Origin: Euperipatoides rowelli
Taxonomy: Eukaryota > Onychophora > Udeonychophora > Euonychophora > Peripatopsidae
Length of the DNA stretch: 16,074 nt
Assembly (NCBI GenBank): GCA_003024985.2
Contig: PXIH01S0042407.1
Strand: one strand, 5' to 3'
In this document: one piece after another, positions 1 to 9,607 of the stretch
Numbering within the stretch: position 1 is the first letter of the stretch
Layout of the letters: every line of letters begins with the position of its first letter
Position numbers and translations under genes: made by a program
Notes under the pieces: generated by a model
Databases searched by the model: none
Told to the model about the DNA's origin: nothing
What the model saw: the letters and a program-made list of their open reading frames with translations, nothing else

Positions 1-22
1 ATTATTATTATTATTATTATTT
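1..22. repeat. ATT trinucleotide microsatellite
   Basis: The window opens with about seven tandem ATT units and may continue beyond its left edge. This is a simple repeat with no coding meaning. Confidence 0.95.
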
Positions 23-424
23 AAAATAAACAAAAACTCGTAATAAACGGCATTCAATTTAAAAATCTTTATTTAGTGTAAAATTATTTGATAAACCTAT
101 TGTTTTCAACCTTAAATATCATCTTTTCAAGGCATTAATATGAAAAAGAAAAAAGAAAAACAGCAAGTGCATTTAAATTGAAGATATAGAGGAAAACTTT
201 TAAAATTGCATTTTTTTTTTTAAGTGTTTAACACATTTATATAAAATCATAAACAAGATTTAGTGGTAAAGATTTATTTAATTCTGGTTTTAAAAAACTT
301 TCATAATAAATCAACCAATTGGTATGTGATATTCCTCAAATTTCAGTAATTACATTTATGTGCTATACTTGTGACTGTGTTTATATACATGCTTGACTGC
401 TTGCCGTATCTAAGATGTTCACGC
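23..424. other. AT-rich non-coding stretch
   Basis: There is no reading frame with recognisable protein sequence on either strand. The stretch holds short A and T runs, including a run of about ten T near 210. I see no RNA gene or regulatory site that can be supported. Confidence 0.6.
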
Positions 425-624
425 CAGAGGCGTACCAAGGGGGCAGGGGCATCAGACGTGGTATGCCCCCTGTACCACCAAATATAAATTTAGAAAAAAA
501 AAAGATTTTTTTATGGGCGAGGATGTGGTGGGGGTGAAGGTGGGGCAGGGTAGTGAAGGTGGGATGGGGGTACAGGGTGGCTAGGGTGTGAGGGTGCAAT
601 ATTGATTGGGGCAGGGGGTGTAAA
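425..624. repeat. GC-rich patch, possible eroded DNA-transposon end
   Basis: This patch stands out sharply from its AT-rich surroundings. It begins CAGAGGCG, which fits the CAGNG start of hAT-type terminal inverted repeats (family knowledge). An imperfect hairpin follows: CAGGGGCAT at 444-452 pairs with ATGCCCCCTG at 463-472 with one bulged base. The rest is G-rich on the plus strand. No second terminus and no 8-base duplication of the flank GTTCACGC were found, so the transposon assignment is an inference. The antisense frame across it is only a low-complexity His/Leu/Pro shadow. Confidence 0.35.
561..586 (+). other. Predicted G-quadruplex motif
   Basis: Four runs of at least three G lie at 561-563, 566-570, 575-577 and 584-586, with loops of 2, 4 and 6 bases. 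This meets the usual G3+N1-7 rule. Only the pattern is seen; folding is not shown. Confidence 0.6.
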
Positions 625-673
625 TGAAGTTCTCTGTTTTTGTAATTTCGATTGTAATGAAAGGTTATTAAAT

Positions 674-765
674 TATGACAGAAAGTGAACAAAACAGCCA
701 GTCAACTAAAAAAAAAAGCATATCAAAATAGGACATAAAGTGAACAAAACGTCCAGGCAAATAAA
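674..765. repeat. Two-copy direct repeat, 55-base period
   Basis: Positions 674-710 and 729-765 are alike, sharing the cores AAAGTGAACAAAAC and CCAG, with roughly five or six differences in 37 bases. The copies are separated by an A-rich spacer. It may be a short tandem duplication or part of the repeat that starts at 425. Confidence 0.6.
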
Positions 766-1031
766 TAAAATCCCACAATATTTAATATAGAGAACCATTT
801 GCTGGTTTGCAAATGATTATGGGTTAATTTAAATTGTATGCTATCTCTAATAAGCATAAGCTGATTAAACAAATCATTAATCATGATGAGATTTCATTTG
901 TATACATTGTATAAGTAAGAATGTGATATTTGTGAGATTCCAATTTGAGAACAGAAGAAGACACCAAAAATCTGAATGAAAATGGAAATTTTATTAAAAG
1001 GTCTGTTTTTATAAAAAATGATGCCCATTAC
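766..1031. other. AT-rich non-coding stretch
   Basis: No recognisable coding, RNA or repeat structure. If the minus-strand segment ending at 1032 is an exon, this would be the start of the following intron. Confidence 0.4.
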
Positions 1032-1157
1032 CTGTATGGAAATAAAATTTGTGGTTTTATAATAGGTGTAGAAATCTTTTTCTGGCTTAAAGGAAGCTTG
1101 TACATGTAGCTTAAACTTATTTTTCAGTAACACAATTATTGCATATTTGTGATACAA
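1032..1157 (-). other. Candidate minus-strand exon or pseudo-exon
   Basis: Reading the minus strand, a frame of about 40 codons ends in codons for ISIQ and meets CAG|GTAATG, a good match to the eukaryotic splice-donor consensus. The last exon base would be 1032 and the donor falls in phase 0. The peptide contains KFKLHVQ and FKPEKDFYTYYKT, which read like ordinary protein rather than low-complexity shadow. I do not recognise the family, and no convincing acceptor was found upstream, so the left limit of the exon on its own strand (near 1157) is uncertain. Chance remains possible. Confidence 0.25.
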
Positions 1158-1334
1158 GAGGAAGTCTCAAAGCCTTTTATTAACATTTTTATTAAAACTG
1201 TGAATGCTGATTCACTTAAGGTAGCCTTTTTAGAGAATTAATGGGTAAAGATGATAAAAACAATCAAAGGAGTAATGCTTAAATCAAAGACTGATGAAAA
1301 TCAGACAATATAGTACTTTTTTCAGATTTTTCAA

Positions 1335-1766
1335 TTAAAGATTTACTGCCTTGATGACTTTCTGTAGATTCTTGTGAATCATGTCAGTAATATCTGGACC
1401 ACTGGTCCCTATATTAGAACCTTAATTCCTGAGACAGTTTTCTTTAGCAATCAAGGTCAGCTTTATCTTTTTCTTCTGTGGCACTTTATTAGGAGATAAT
1501 CTTTTGGGCTTTGTGCCATGTGAAGTATTCACTATATTTATATTTCAATGACTCTTTAGAGTCATTGTACTTGGGGATAAACAGTTTAACTTAATATCCT
1601 TAATAGATGCAAAGTCAATGGTATTAGGGACTACAACATGTTTGAATGTCTTTTGACAAAACTGAAGAGATTGTTTTAATTTAAGCTTTGGCTCACCATC
1701 TAACTGCAAATATACAACCAAGTTGCTAAATTGTACTATATTATTCTGAGTTTCTGTGGTAGGCTA
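1335..1766 (-). pseudogene. Unidentified coding-like remnant on minus strand
   Basis: One minus-strand frame is open for about 72 codons (1548-1763). It then continues in the same frame through only two internal stops (1545-1547, 1422-1424) to a final stop at 1335-1337. Fragments such as QLDGEPKLKLKQSLQFC, VVVPNTIDFASIKDIKLN, and a basic PQKKKIKLTLIAKEN look like real protein with mixed composition. A possible acceptor, CTACCACAG, lies just upstream at about 1754. The family is not recognised. It could be one or more exons of a host gene, with the stops falling in introns, or a decayed pseudogene. The two other segments at 3462 and 1032 are on the same strand in a compatible order. Confidence 0.35.
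1546..1567. repeat. 22-base perfect palindrome
   Basis: CAATGACTCT, then TT, then AGAGTCATTG: ten paired bases around a two-base centre. It lies inside the coding-like remnant and abuts one of its stops. Confidence 0.85.
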
Positions 1767-1767
1767 T

Positions 1768-3461
1768 TAATAATTTTTATGTTATTACTTGTTAATATTT
1801 CCATAAGACTTTTTGAAGTTTTTCAAATCCAACCTTAGTTTAAACTTGGCAAAGCTTCAGTGTTGACTCTCATGAGCTGGAAAGAAAATTATGATAAAAA
1901 AATTACATTTTTCTTTTTTACATTCTATGTATAGCAAGCACATGTAAATTATATTATAAACCAAAATAATTTTTAATTTTTCTTGATTTTTGAATAATTA
2001 TTAACTCTTCCCTTTTTTTACTGTTCTATGTTTTTTTTTTGCTTTCCTGAGACTGTTTATGCAGCAGGCTATAAATTAAAAAAAAAAAAATTGGATTTAA
2101 ATTTGGGACTCTGAAGGGATTTATTTCTGGTATATATTTTGGCCAGATTGACAAAATTATTTTATAGCAAGTATTGTGTTTAATATTGAAAATAAATGTC
2201 ATACCATTTTTAAAAATTACAATAGTCTATAATGTAAAAACAATTTCTAAAATAAGTTGTTGTAGACTGTATGACATTAATAATATATCTTATATATTTC
2301 TTTGAAATTATGATATTGTATATAAACCATTTGAAATATTGAAAATTGATAACATTTCAAATTATTTAATATAAGTGCAGGTGAACAAGTATTAAAACTT
2401 GTATTTTTCATGTGGTCTAGTAAATAGAAATTGAACCAAACCATATTAATGAAATAAAACTTTCTTATAAAAACAAAGTCATCAAATATTGATTCATTCT
2501 TCTAAATAAGATCATAAACATGATCTTTATATTAGATTCGTGATTTTAACATATCAAACTTATTAGCTGTTCTATGACAGTCATAATATGCCTTATGATT
2601 ACAAGAATATTTGCTTTGTGAATCTAATAAAGCTCAGCTAAAACAACATAATTTTAAAATCATTCGGGAATTATTTCCTACAGCTTGCAGCTATGTAAAC
2701 TTGTAAAGATTAAAAAAATAGAAATTTTAAATATTAATAATGAAATGAAAATAAATTTTATTTTATTCTATTTTGAATTTTAATACGTCATCCAAAAAAC
2801 TACATAACTAAAATAATAGAAAACTTTAATAAATCAATAAATGTAATACTTAAAATATATGAACACCAATGACCACATAAAGGAAGTAAGCTTAAAGTGG
2901 TTTAGCAGTGCTTTTTTTAATATATAATTTATGTTTAGTTTTACATAAAAAAATATTAGTTAATACATCAAATTGGAATATTTTATCTTATATAAATATT
3001 CTCAAGTTTGTACTATGTTTATAAAAATATAAATTGGGCCTATGATGTCAAATCAATTTAGCCAAAGGATAAAATCTTGCATATCTGGGATCCAGATGCT
3101 TATCATGACTTCATTACATTATTGTTAAGAAAACTAGTTAACAAAACAGAGTTACTTTCTTAGCATCAATATAACATCCATAAAATTTTGAGATAATTCT
3201 TAAGATTGAAGTTGAAATCAATTTTAAGACAAAAAAAATTGTGTGTAGGCCCTATATCAAAATTCCATTTTTTGTATGTTAATACTTGACACATGATAAT
3301 TTCCAAAGTTTTTAATAATATTTCTTAAACATTCTTAGAGATTATATTTTTAATGCAAATAAAAACTGTTAAAGGTTTATTTTCAGCCTGCATGTGTTTG
3401 TTTCGGAGTTGCTTTTATAAAAACCACCGACTTGAAAAAAAAAAATAAAGCTTTGACTCAC
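1768..3461. other. Long AT-rich non-coding stretch
   Basis: No convincing gene or mobile element. It holds homopolymers (T run near 2031, A run near 2079) and a small inverted repeat at 2508-2527 (AAGATCAT, AAAC, ATGATCTT). A short minus-strand open frame near 2540-2640 was considered but has no supporting signals. A strong acceptor-like TTTCTTTCCAG on the minus strand near 1884 is followed quickly by stops in all frames. Confidence 0.5.
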
Positions 3462-3617
3462 TGATCTACTTTCTGAATGGTCAATGAAGGACACAGCCAT
3501 ATTCTGGTCTGAGAACCAGTCAACCACTAATACTAGAATTGACACAATATTTTTCTGGCAAAATACATCATAAGCTGGTTTGATAAATAATTTAATACAT
3601 ATGGGCATACAAGTCAA
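3462..3617 (-). other. Candidate minus-strand exon
   Basis: A minus-strand frame of about 50 codons reads through PAYDVFCQKN, VVDWFSDQNMAVSF and IDHSESRS. It then meets TCA|GTGAGT, a strong splice-donor match, with 3462 as the last exon base and phase 0. Possible acceptors are two CAG trinucleotides within the frame; none is clearly better. The family is not recognised. Support is the donor plus ordinary amino-acid composition, so this is a weak call. Confidence 0.25.
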
Positions 3618-3629
3618 ATTTTGATGTAT

Positions 3630-4380
3630 TTATGGACCGAATATAACAAACTGATTAATTAAACAAGCATTTGTATACAGAAATAAACATAATCAATGAA
3701 GTTGAACTAGACATTGATAAACCACTTTAAAGGAATAGAATCACAATAGTCTGTTTATTTTAAAATAGAGAATTATTTAATTAACAATTTAATCTACATT
3801 GACACAACTTGATACAATATATTATAATTATTATTATTACTGGATTTTATTGTCATCTAATATTAAAAACCATTTATAAATGACAAAACAACAACATAAA
3901 ACTTTTAATTTTCTAGAACCTAGGGATATGGAAATTATTTCAAAAGGAATTGGATTAAATATTACTTAGTAAAAAGAATCAAAATTAAACAATTTAAATA
4001 AAAGAGAGGTAAATTTCTAATATAAGAAACTGAAATACTATTTGCCCAAAATTTGGTTTATATGAATACGTAATTAGTATTACATTATTAATTTAAAAAT
4101 GGTATGCTGAATTATTTATTTAGAATATGTTTAATTTCTATGTGAATGAATTACAAAGCATAATGGTACAATCATGTTCCTTGATTCTCCAAAANTCAAA
4201 ACATCCATAGGCCTACCTTATAGGCTACAAATAATGGAGAACAGAGAATAAAAGGCTACACAGCTTGTATAATACCTTATAAAATTGTGATGAAACATAT
4301 AAATTAAAAAAGTAAACAGTTCTAGGTATTAATGATGATTAATAAAAATTTAATCTTTAAGAAATAAAAAAAACCAAAAC
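3630..4380. other. AT-rich non-coding stretch with one N
   Basis: No gene or element recognised. A short ATT-type repeat lies near 3825 and an undetermined base at 4195. Confidence 0.5.
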
Positions 4381-4453
4381 TGTATTATTGTAGATGATTA
4401 GGGCCTCAAATGCATTAATGCTATTTGAGGCCCTAATCATCTACAATAATACA
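4381..4453. repeat. 73-base near-perfect palindrome (hairpin)
   Basis: Arms of 31 bases at 4381-4411 and 4423-4453 are exact reverse complements. The 11-base centre (4412-4422) holds the palindrome GCATTAATGC. Transcribed, it would form one long perfect hairpin with the stretch TTAGGGCCTCAAAT in its left arm. Similarity stops abruptly at both ends, and the flanks show no clear target duplication. It could be a tiny foldback element, a recent template-switch product, a small-RNA hairpin, or an assembly artefact. Confidence 0.95.
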
Positions 4454-4677
4454 ATTTCAAGCATTTTTGAAAACAACAATAAATGGAACTGACATTTATA
4501 TAATGGCAAATCCAGTTTGCCTCTTGAGTGGAAAGGGTTAAACCAGATCAAATTGATATACACTACCTCACCTTATTAAATTGATGTCTCTTATTTCAGG
4601 ACTTGAATGGATTGATATTGACTTAAAATCATTTTTTGCCATCCAATAGTTTTGATTTTCTAACCAACCTTAACAGC
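4454..4677. other. Flank between palindrome and LINE A
   Basis: AT-rich sequence with no recognisable gene. An acceptor-like TCTTATTTCAG occurs near 4600 on the plus strand but has no coding support. Confidence 0.4.
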
Positions 4678-4690
4678 AATGCTGTACCTA
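4678..4690. repeat. 5' target-site duplication of LINE A
   Basis: AATGCTGTACCTA here matches AATGCTGTACTTA at 9606-9618. Ten bases match perfectly and then 12 of 13 over the full length; a further C/T pair follows. The leading A's may be shared with the element's A tail. Confidence 0.75.
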
Positions 4691-4708
4691 CAAACTTCCG
4701 GTTGAAAC

Positions 4709-6025
4709 ATGGCAGAGTCTAGCCAACATTTAACCACTGAGTTATATAATTGACGTTTGGAATGGTTTGAAATGTTGCAGAAGGATATATCTGACTTTGC
4801 ATATGCTATTTAGGATACTAAGATAAATTCTGATAAATATATTAAGCTTTTAAAGAGTTTAAAATTTTGGAATAAGGCAATGCAACCTTTTTATGCGCCC
4901 AATCATTAAATGTTTACATTGTACAACGAGCGAGTTGAAACCAGATTGAAAGTTTCAGGAATTATTATTGAAATAGTAAGACTGTACAGAAAAGAAGCTA
5001 TTAAAAGCATATACTTTAATAAGAAACTCAAGAAACTCAAGATATTTGGTGTAGACTTCTTAACTGAGGAAAAAAGAAGAGAGGCACAGGAATTGTTTAA
5101 AATGTACAAATCAACTTACGTAATTCCGTCAGTGATAGGAGGTATGTGCCAACTTACAGACATTAGAATACATTGGTACCCGGCTGATGGGGAGTTCTCA
5201 AAAGTTAAAATTGCTTTAAACCCATATGTTGATATTAAGAAAATAGAAAATGATAATTATAGAGTAAATGAGGAGTTAAATTTTACATCTAGTCTAATTA
5301 CAGTTAAAGCTCACCTTAAACCAGAGATTCAAGTTTAAAATATACCACATACGATGAACAATGGTGGGGTTTTGGTTCTCCTTACAATTTGAGGGCGCAA
5401 ACCCATGTGCCTGTCCTGTCATCAGGTTGGGCACAAGTTCATGGAGTGCACCTATAAAATATGTAAAAGGTGTCATTATTTATACTCTGGTATCCATAGT
5501 AACTGTATAGATAGAAATAAGAAACAGCTTTACTCTAATGTAGTTAAGAAAAGTAATACTGAAAGTTAGATTAGCAAATTATATAATGAGGGGATGGAAT
5601 ATTATGAAGAGTGAGACACTAATGATTTAAGTAAGCACACTATCAATTTTAAATCATATAAAGTAAAAAAATAGAAGAGGAACAAAAAGTAAAGGAGGGG
5701 ATAGATCCTGACCCAAACTTTACGTTATGGCAAAGCGCTGCTAGTGTGGCACCTCAGTCGCAAAGTTTAACAGATGATGAAGGAATGGACAAGTCAGACC
5801 ATGCAGTTGTAACATAAAAAGAATATAATAAAAACCTCCCGGAACAATTAGGGGTTTTAAGGAGGAGCAATAGAATAAAGGCGAACGTTTTCATCGATAA
5901 TGGCGATAAACCCAACACTGAAGCTGATGATAGAAGTACTAATAGTAAGAATTGTTGCATTGACTAACATGGGAGAAAACGTTAATAGAGAGCCTGAAAG
6001 TGAGAATGATGTGTCTATTACTTAG
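4709..6025 (+). pseudogene. LINE A ORF1 (RRM-like, CCHC zinc knuckles), degraded
   Basis: In the family this is the RNA-binding nucleocapsid-like protein. The frame runs from ATG at 4709 to 5567 without a frameshift but with nonsense codons at 4751, 4811, 4907, 5336, 5390 and 5567. The middle reads RIHWYPADGEFSKVKIALNP, typical of the RRM-like core of Tx1 ORF1, followed by IPHTMNNGG and GRKPM. An intact CX2CX4HX4C knuckle lies at 5408-5449 (CLSCHQVGHKFMEC), then a second Cys/His cluster at 5462-5506 (CKRCHYLYSGIHSNC). A frameshift between 5569 and 5690 leads into a hydrophilic tail that probably ended near 6025, directly before ORF2. Confidence 0.8.
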
Positions 6026-7583
6026 AATTAATAATTGCTTTAAAATTTATTGTTTGTCCATTTATTCAATTAACATTAGAACTTTGAATCTGTATAAGAA
6101 AGCAAGATTTATATTAAAGTACATTACTAAATAATTTCCTAATATTCTCCTTTTGCAGGAAACCAGGCGACGTAAGATAGAGGTTAATAATGTATGGCAG
6201 TCTGTGGTGAATGATTATGAAATATATGAAACTGTTTGAATGCTCATAGGCAAGGTTTAGCTATTATGATTTCAAAACATTTGCTTTCATGTGTGGTTTC
6301 CGTTAGTAAAAAAACACTTAAATGTTTCTCAAACTAGAAAACTGTGATTGCGGGTTCTTTTGTTATAATTACATTTTATTACATAAATCATAGTGAAATT
6401 ACTGAAAAAATATGTGATTAGCCAATAAATTGTTTATTTTTGGTGGTTAATGTTGGTTAGTTCACTTTGCTGCTTGACACCAGTTGTATATAATGAAATT
6501 AAAATTAATTACCAAAATGATTTAGGGACAGTATATAATGTGCATATTCCAATTCTTGATGGTCAGAGAACAGCCTTTTATAAGGACAAAGGAGTTAGAA
6601 AATAATAATGGAACTGTATTTATTTTAAGTGATTATAACATTAATGAAGTGTTTAAAGAAAGAGTTAATTGCAAATTTATGGATACTTTTAATTTGATAG
6701 ATGTGGCAGAACTGAAAAAAATGGCGAAATTAAATACAAGGAAAGATAAAAATTCTCAGAATCGCTTGGATAGAGTATTACAGATCAACTTCAGTAAATG
6801 ACTATGAATTACAAATTAGTTTTATTCCATTTACGGATGATGTGATGTTAAAATTTGTAGCAAATTTCAGCGATTATAGGAAGGACAAAAATTTTACAAT
6901 TGGTATGATTTCTCAGAACATGGATATAATCAAAGAGTTTGATCAGAACAGTTCAGCGGTGAAAATAAAAACTTCTAATTTAAATCATTTTATTAAATGG
7001 TTATTATTTAAAGAAGTAGCCTATGAATATAGTGTAAATAAAATGAAAAGCCATAAAAAACTAAATGGAAATGGAAAAAAATGATATTGAAATTAACAAA
7101 CTTATCAATACAAAAAATGCATCAAAAGAAGAAATAATTAAATTGAAATATAGGAACAAGTACTTACATACAGTTCAAACAAAATTTATTTATTTTAAGT
7201 GTGTGAAAGAAATATATGTAACAAAAAAAAACTTGCCTAGATTGAGAATGCTGACATTTAAAGAAAAAAAAAGAAAAGCCTTAAATATACATGTTTTAAA
7301 TGTTAATGGAGAATTGATAACAGATAACTTACAAATCATATGTGCAGCATAGAGTTTGTTAAAGATGTTAATGCTGCATTTCAAATGAAAAGGTGTAACA
7401 ATACTTTTAAATTATATAATGTGGAGGAAAAATATAGTTTTTTTTTTTTGTCTCAAAAAATAAAATGAGTGATAAAGTGAAACTGTTTCATTTTGATAAT
7501 AGTATATCAATTGTTGAATTGGTGGATGCCATTAAGACAACGAAAATGAATGCTTCACCAGGGCCGGATAGGCAAAATTAATA

Positions 7584-7599
7584 TTTTTTTTTTTTTTTT
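7584..7599 (+). repeat. T16 homopolymer inside ORF2 of LINE A
   Basis: Sixteen T fall between domain 0 (ASPGPD) and the first RT block, just after an in-frame stop at 7579-7581. The reading frame resumes on the far side. A second T run lies just upstream at about 7437-7449. Confidence 0.9.
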
Positions 7600-8904
7600 A
7601 AGTTATTGAATTTAAGTGGAAGGAAGCTTTTGTTAGATTATATGAATTATATGTTTGAAGGGAATTTAGACGATGTAACAATGGTTAATCACAATGTCTC
7701 CTTTATTAAAATGATCCCTAAGCCAAACAACAAATGTTTATGGATTACCGATGTTGATAAGTATAGACCTATTTCCCATATGAATTCTGATGTTAAGTTG
7801 ATTCCAAAGATATTGGTAAATAGAGTTGTTATGGTGTTAGACAACATAATTCCTGATGGAGTATTTGGAGTAAAAGGACGTCCAATAGCAAAAACGTTAA
7901 TGATTTTGCATGCAGTATTTAGTTTAGAACATGAACGAGGTAAGAATAATATGTATTTGATTAAAATTGATATGACCAATGCATTCTCGTTTATTCATGT
8001 GGCCTATCTGGAATATGTTATTGGGACTAAGATAGGGTGGAATAAAACTACAAAATTAATAATTGACTTAAGTAAAAACAAATCAGTAGAATTTATCAAC
8101 AAAAATAAGTTTTCCCATTATGACAAATTAGAGGATGGGTTATTGCAGAGATATCAGTTGTCATCTACCATATATACTGTGAATCTAATTGAGTGTTTAT
8201 AAAGTTGAAAGAATGTACATCTGGAGTCTGGGTTTTGAATAAAATGACAAGGGTAAATGTAGTCTCATACATAGACAATATTAACATTGTGGTCTCAAAT
8301 AAAAGACAGATTCCACTAGGCCTAGTATATAAAGTATTGGAACAATTTAGAGAGATGACAGGAATAATTATTTTTGAAAAATCATATATGTATGACTTGA
8401 AAAATCAGAAGATAGTACCATACAAACCAATGAATGGTTTCATGGAAAATTCTTGGGCATTCTGTTTCCAATACTAAATTAAAGAGCTCTATTAAGGTAG
8501 ATAATTGACCAAAAGTTAGAAGAAATGGTGATTATTTGGAAGAAGATAACAGGCGGATGGATTGACCAAATTTGTTTGGTTAATAGTTTGGTCATATCAA
8601 AAATATCATACTATATGCCTTTTGTAATATACTTAGTGGAGAGTATGTTAAAAAGTTTAATAGTATTACACAAACAATAATTTTTAGGAAATATAAATAT
8701 TTGTCTAATCAAAAAGTAGTTATAGATAAGAAGCATGGTGGACTGGGATTAATAGAATTTAAATAAGGATTTGAAAAAGTTATTATTGATGGAAATAAGT
8801 ACTAGAAGCTCATTATTGTATGGTTGGATTCAGGTGTTTAATGATATTAAAAAAATATGGAATGAGGAATCAAAGATATCATACAAAAAGCTTGCCAGAC
8901 TGTC

Positions 8905-8927
8905 TTTTTTTTTTTTGGGGGGGGGGG
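8905..8927 (+). repeat. T12-G11 double homopolymer inside ORF2 of LINE A
   Basis: Twelve T are followed directly by eleven G, within the region after the RT. It reads as FFF-GGG in the frame that otherwise encodes a plausible C-terminal peptide (DEALLQYRNNQVN). It may come from expansion of a shorter tract. Confidence 0.9.
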
Positions 8928-9307
8928 ATGAAGCACTACTACAGTATAGAAATAATCAAGTGAACCTTAAGAAAATATTAGCAATTCAGGTCTTGGATAA
9001 CTTGTAGAATTTTGTAATTAAATTTTCCTTGGGAATATTACCAGTTAAGAGAAGACCATTCCAAATTGGAATAATTAATACATATAATGTAAATTGCCCA
9101 CTGTATTGTGGAGAGGTGGAGATTATGAGTCATTTGTTTTGGAACAGTCACATTGCAATGAATGTTGGGAGTTGTTTGATTCGTAAAGCTTGGNGAAAGT
9201 ATGATTTGGGAAGAGTCTGGAGGATGAAGTCGATGAAAGGTCTACATACTCGAATCACCAAATTTATGTTTGTGTAGTTCTATGTTATATGGAAACTACA
9301 CATATAA

Positions 9308-9607
9308 AGTAGTATTCCAAAATTTAAGCGAAATAAAGTTTGAGAAAAAACTAATGATGGGCATGTATTGTGAATACAAAAAATGATTTATTTTGTTTAA
9401 CAGATACAAGATTTCATGAATTATGGGACATTGATATTATGAGTTAAAAAAAGGGGGAAGATATTCATTGTGTATGCTCTCTTTTTGTTTCTTTTGTGTT
9501 TGGTGTTCGTATTGAAATTTATAACTTCTGAGTAGTTCAGATCGAATCAGTGAAGTACTGATTTGAGTTTTATGATTGTAAATATTATTTAATTTTAATA
9601 AAAAAAA
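9308..9607 (+). other. 3' UTR and A tail of LINE A
   Basis: Non-coding, with a T-rich pyrimidine stretch near 9478-9500 and a closing TTAATAAAAAAAA in which the polyadenylation-like AATAAA merges into the terminal A run. Confidence 0.65.

Larger units (their letters stand above)
6027..9307 (+). pseudogene. LINE A ORF2 (endonuclease + reverse transcriptase), degraded
   Basis: In the family ORF2 nicks the target DNA and copies the element RNA into it. The endonuclease starts with INIRTLN (6069) and shows LLLQETRR (6147-6170), GLAIMISK, LSDYNIN (in place of GGDFN) and the NRLDR motif near 6760. Domain 0 is ASPGPD (about 7552). RT follows: YRPISHMNSDVKLIPKILVN, then GVFGVKGRPI. Motif A is KIDMTNAFS (second Asp replaced), motif B GLLQRYQLSS, motif C YIDN at 8268-8279 (second catalytic Asp lost). 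KFLGILFP is at about 8447 and GGLGLIEF at about 8740. The C-terminal Cys/His motif is CPLYC...H near 9095 with the last Cys lost. At least six frame changes plus stops occur. The initiation codon is not evident. Confidence 0.85.
4691..9607 (+). mobile_element. LINE A: full-length, inactive Tx1/L1-type non-LTR retrotransposon
   Basis: An element of about 4.9 kb with a short 5' leader (about 18 bases before the ORF1 start), ORF1 (4709-6025), ORF2 (6027-9307), a 300-base 3' UTR and a terminal run of eight A at 9600-9607. Target duplications on both sides show insertion by target-primed reverse transcription (family mechanism). ORF1 with zinc knuckles, followed by endonuclease, RT with KFLGILFP and a C-terminal Cys/His motif, fits the L1/Tx1 group. 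Many stops and frameshifts and loss of an RT catalytic aspartate show it is dead and not recent. Its sense strand is A-rich. Confidence 0.85.

Noticed and set aside
381-692. Minus-strand frame rich in His, Leu and Pro
   Set aside because: It is the antisense of the G-rich repeat patch, of low complexity and with no family resemblance.
2540-2640. Short minus-strand open stretch containing CHRTANKFDMLKSRI
   Set aside because: It is bounded by stops with no splice signals, and the length is compatible with chance.
7689-7979. Minus-strand frame opposite the RT of LINE A
   Set aside because: The plus strand encodes clear RT blocks here, so this is a mirror shadow.
8905-8927. Telomeric repeat
   Set aside because: It is a single T-run/G-run pair, not a tandem array, and it lies inside a LINE frame.
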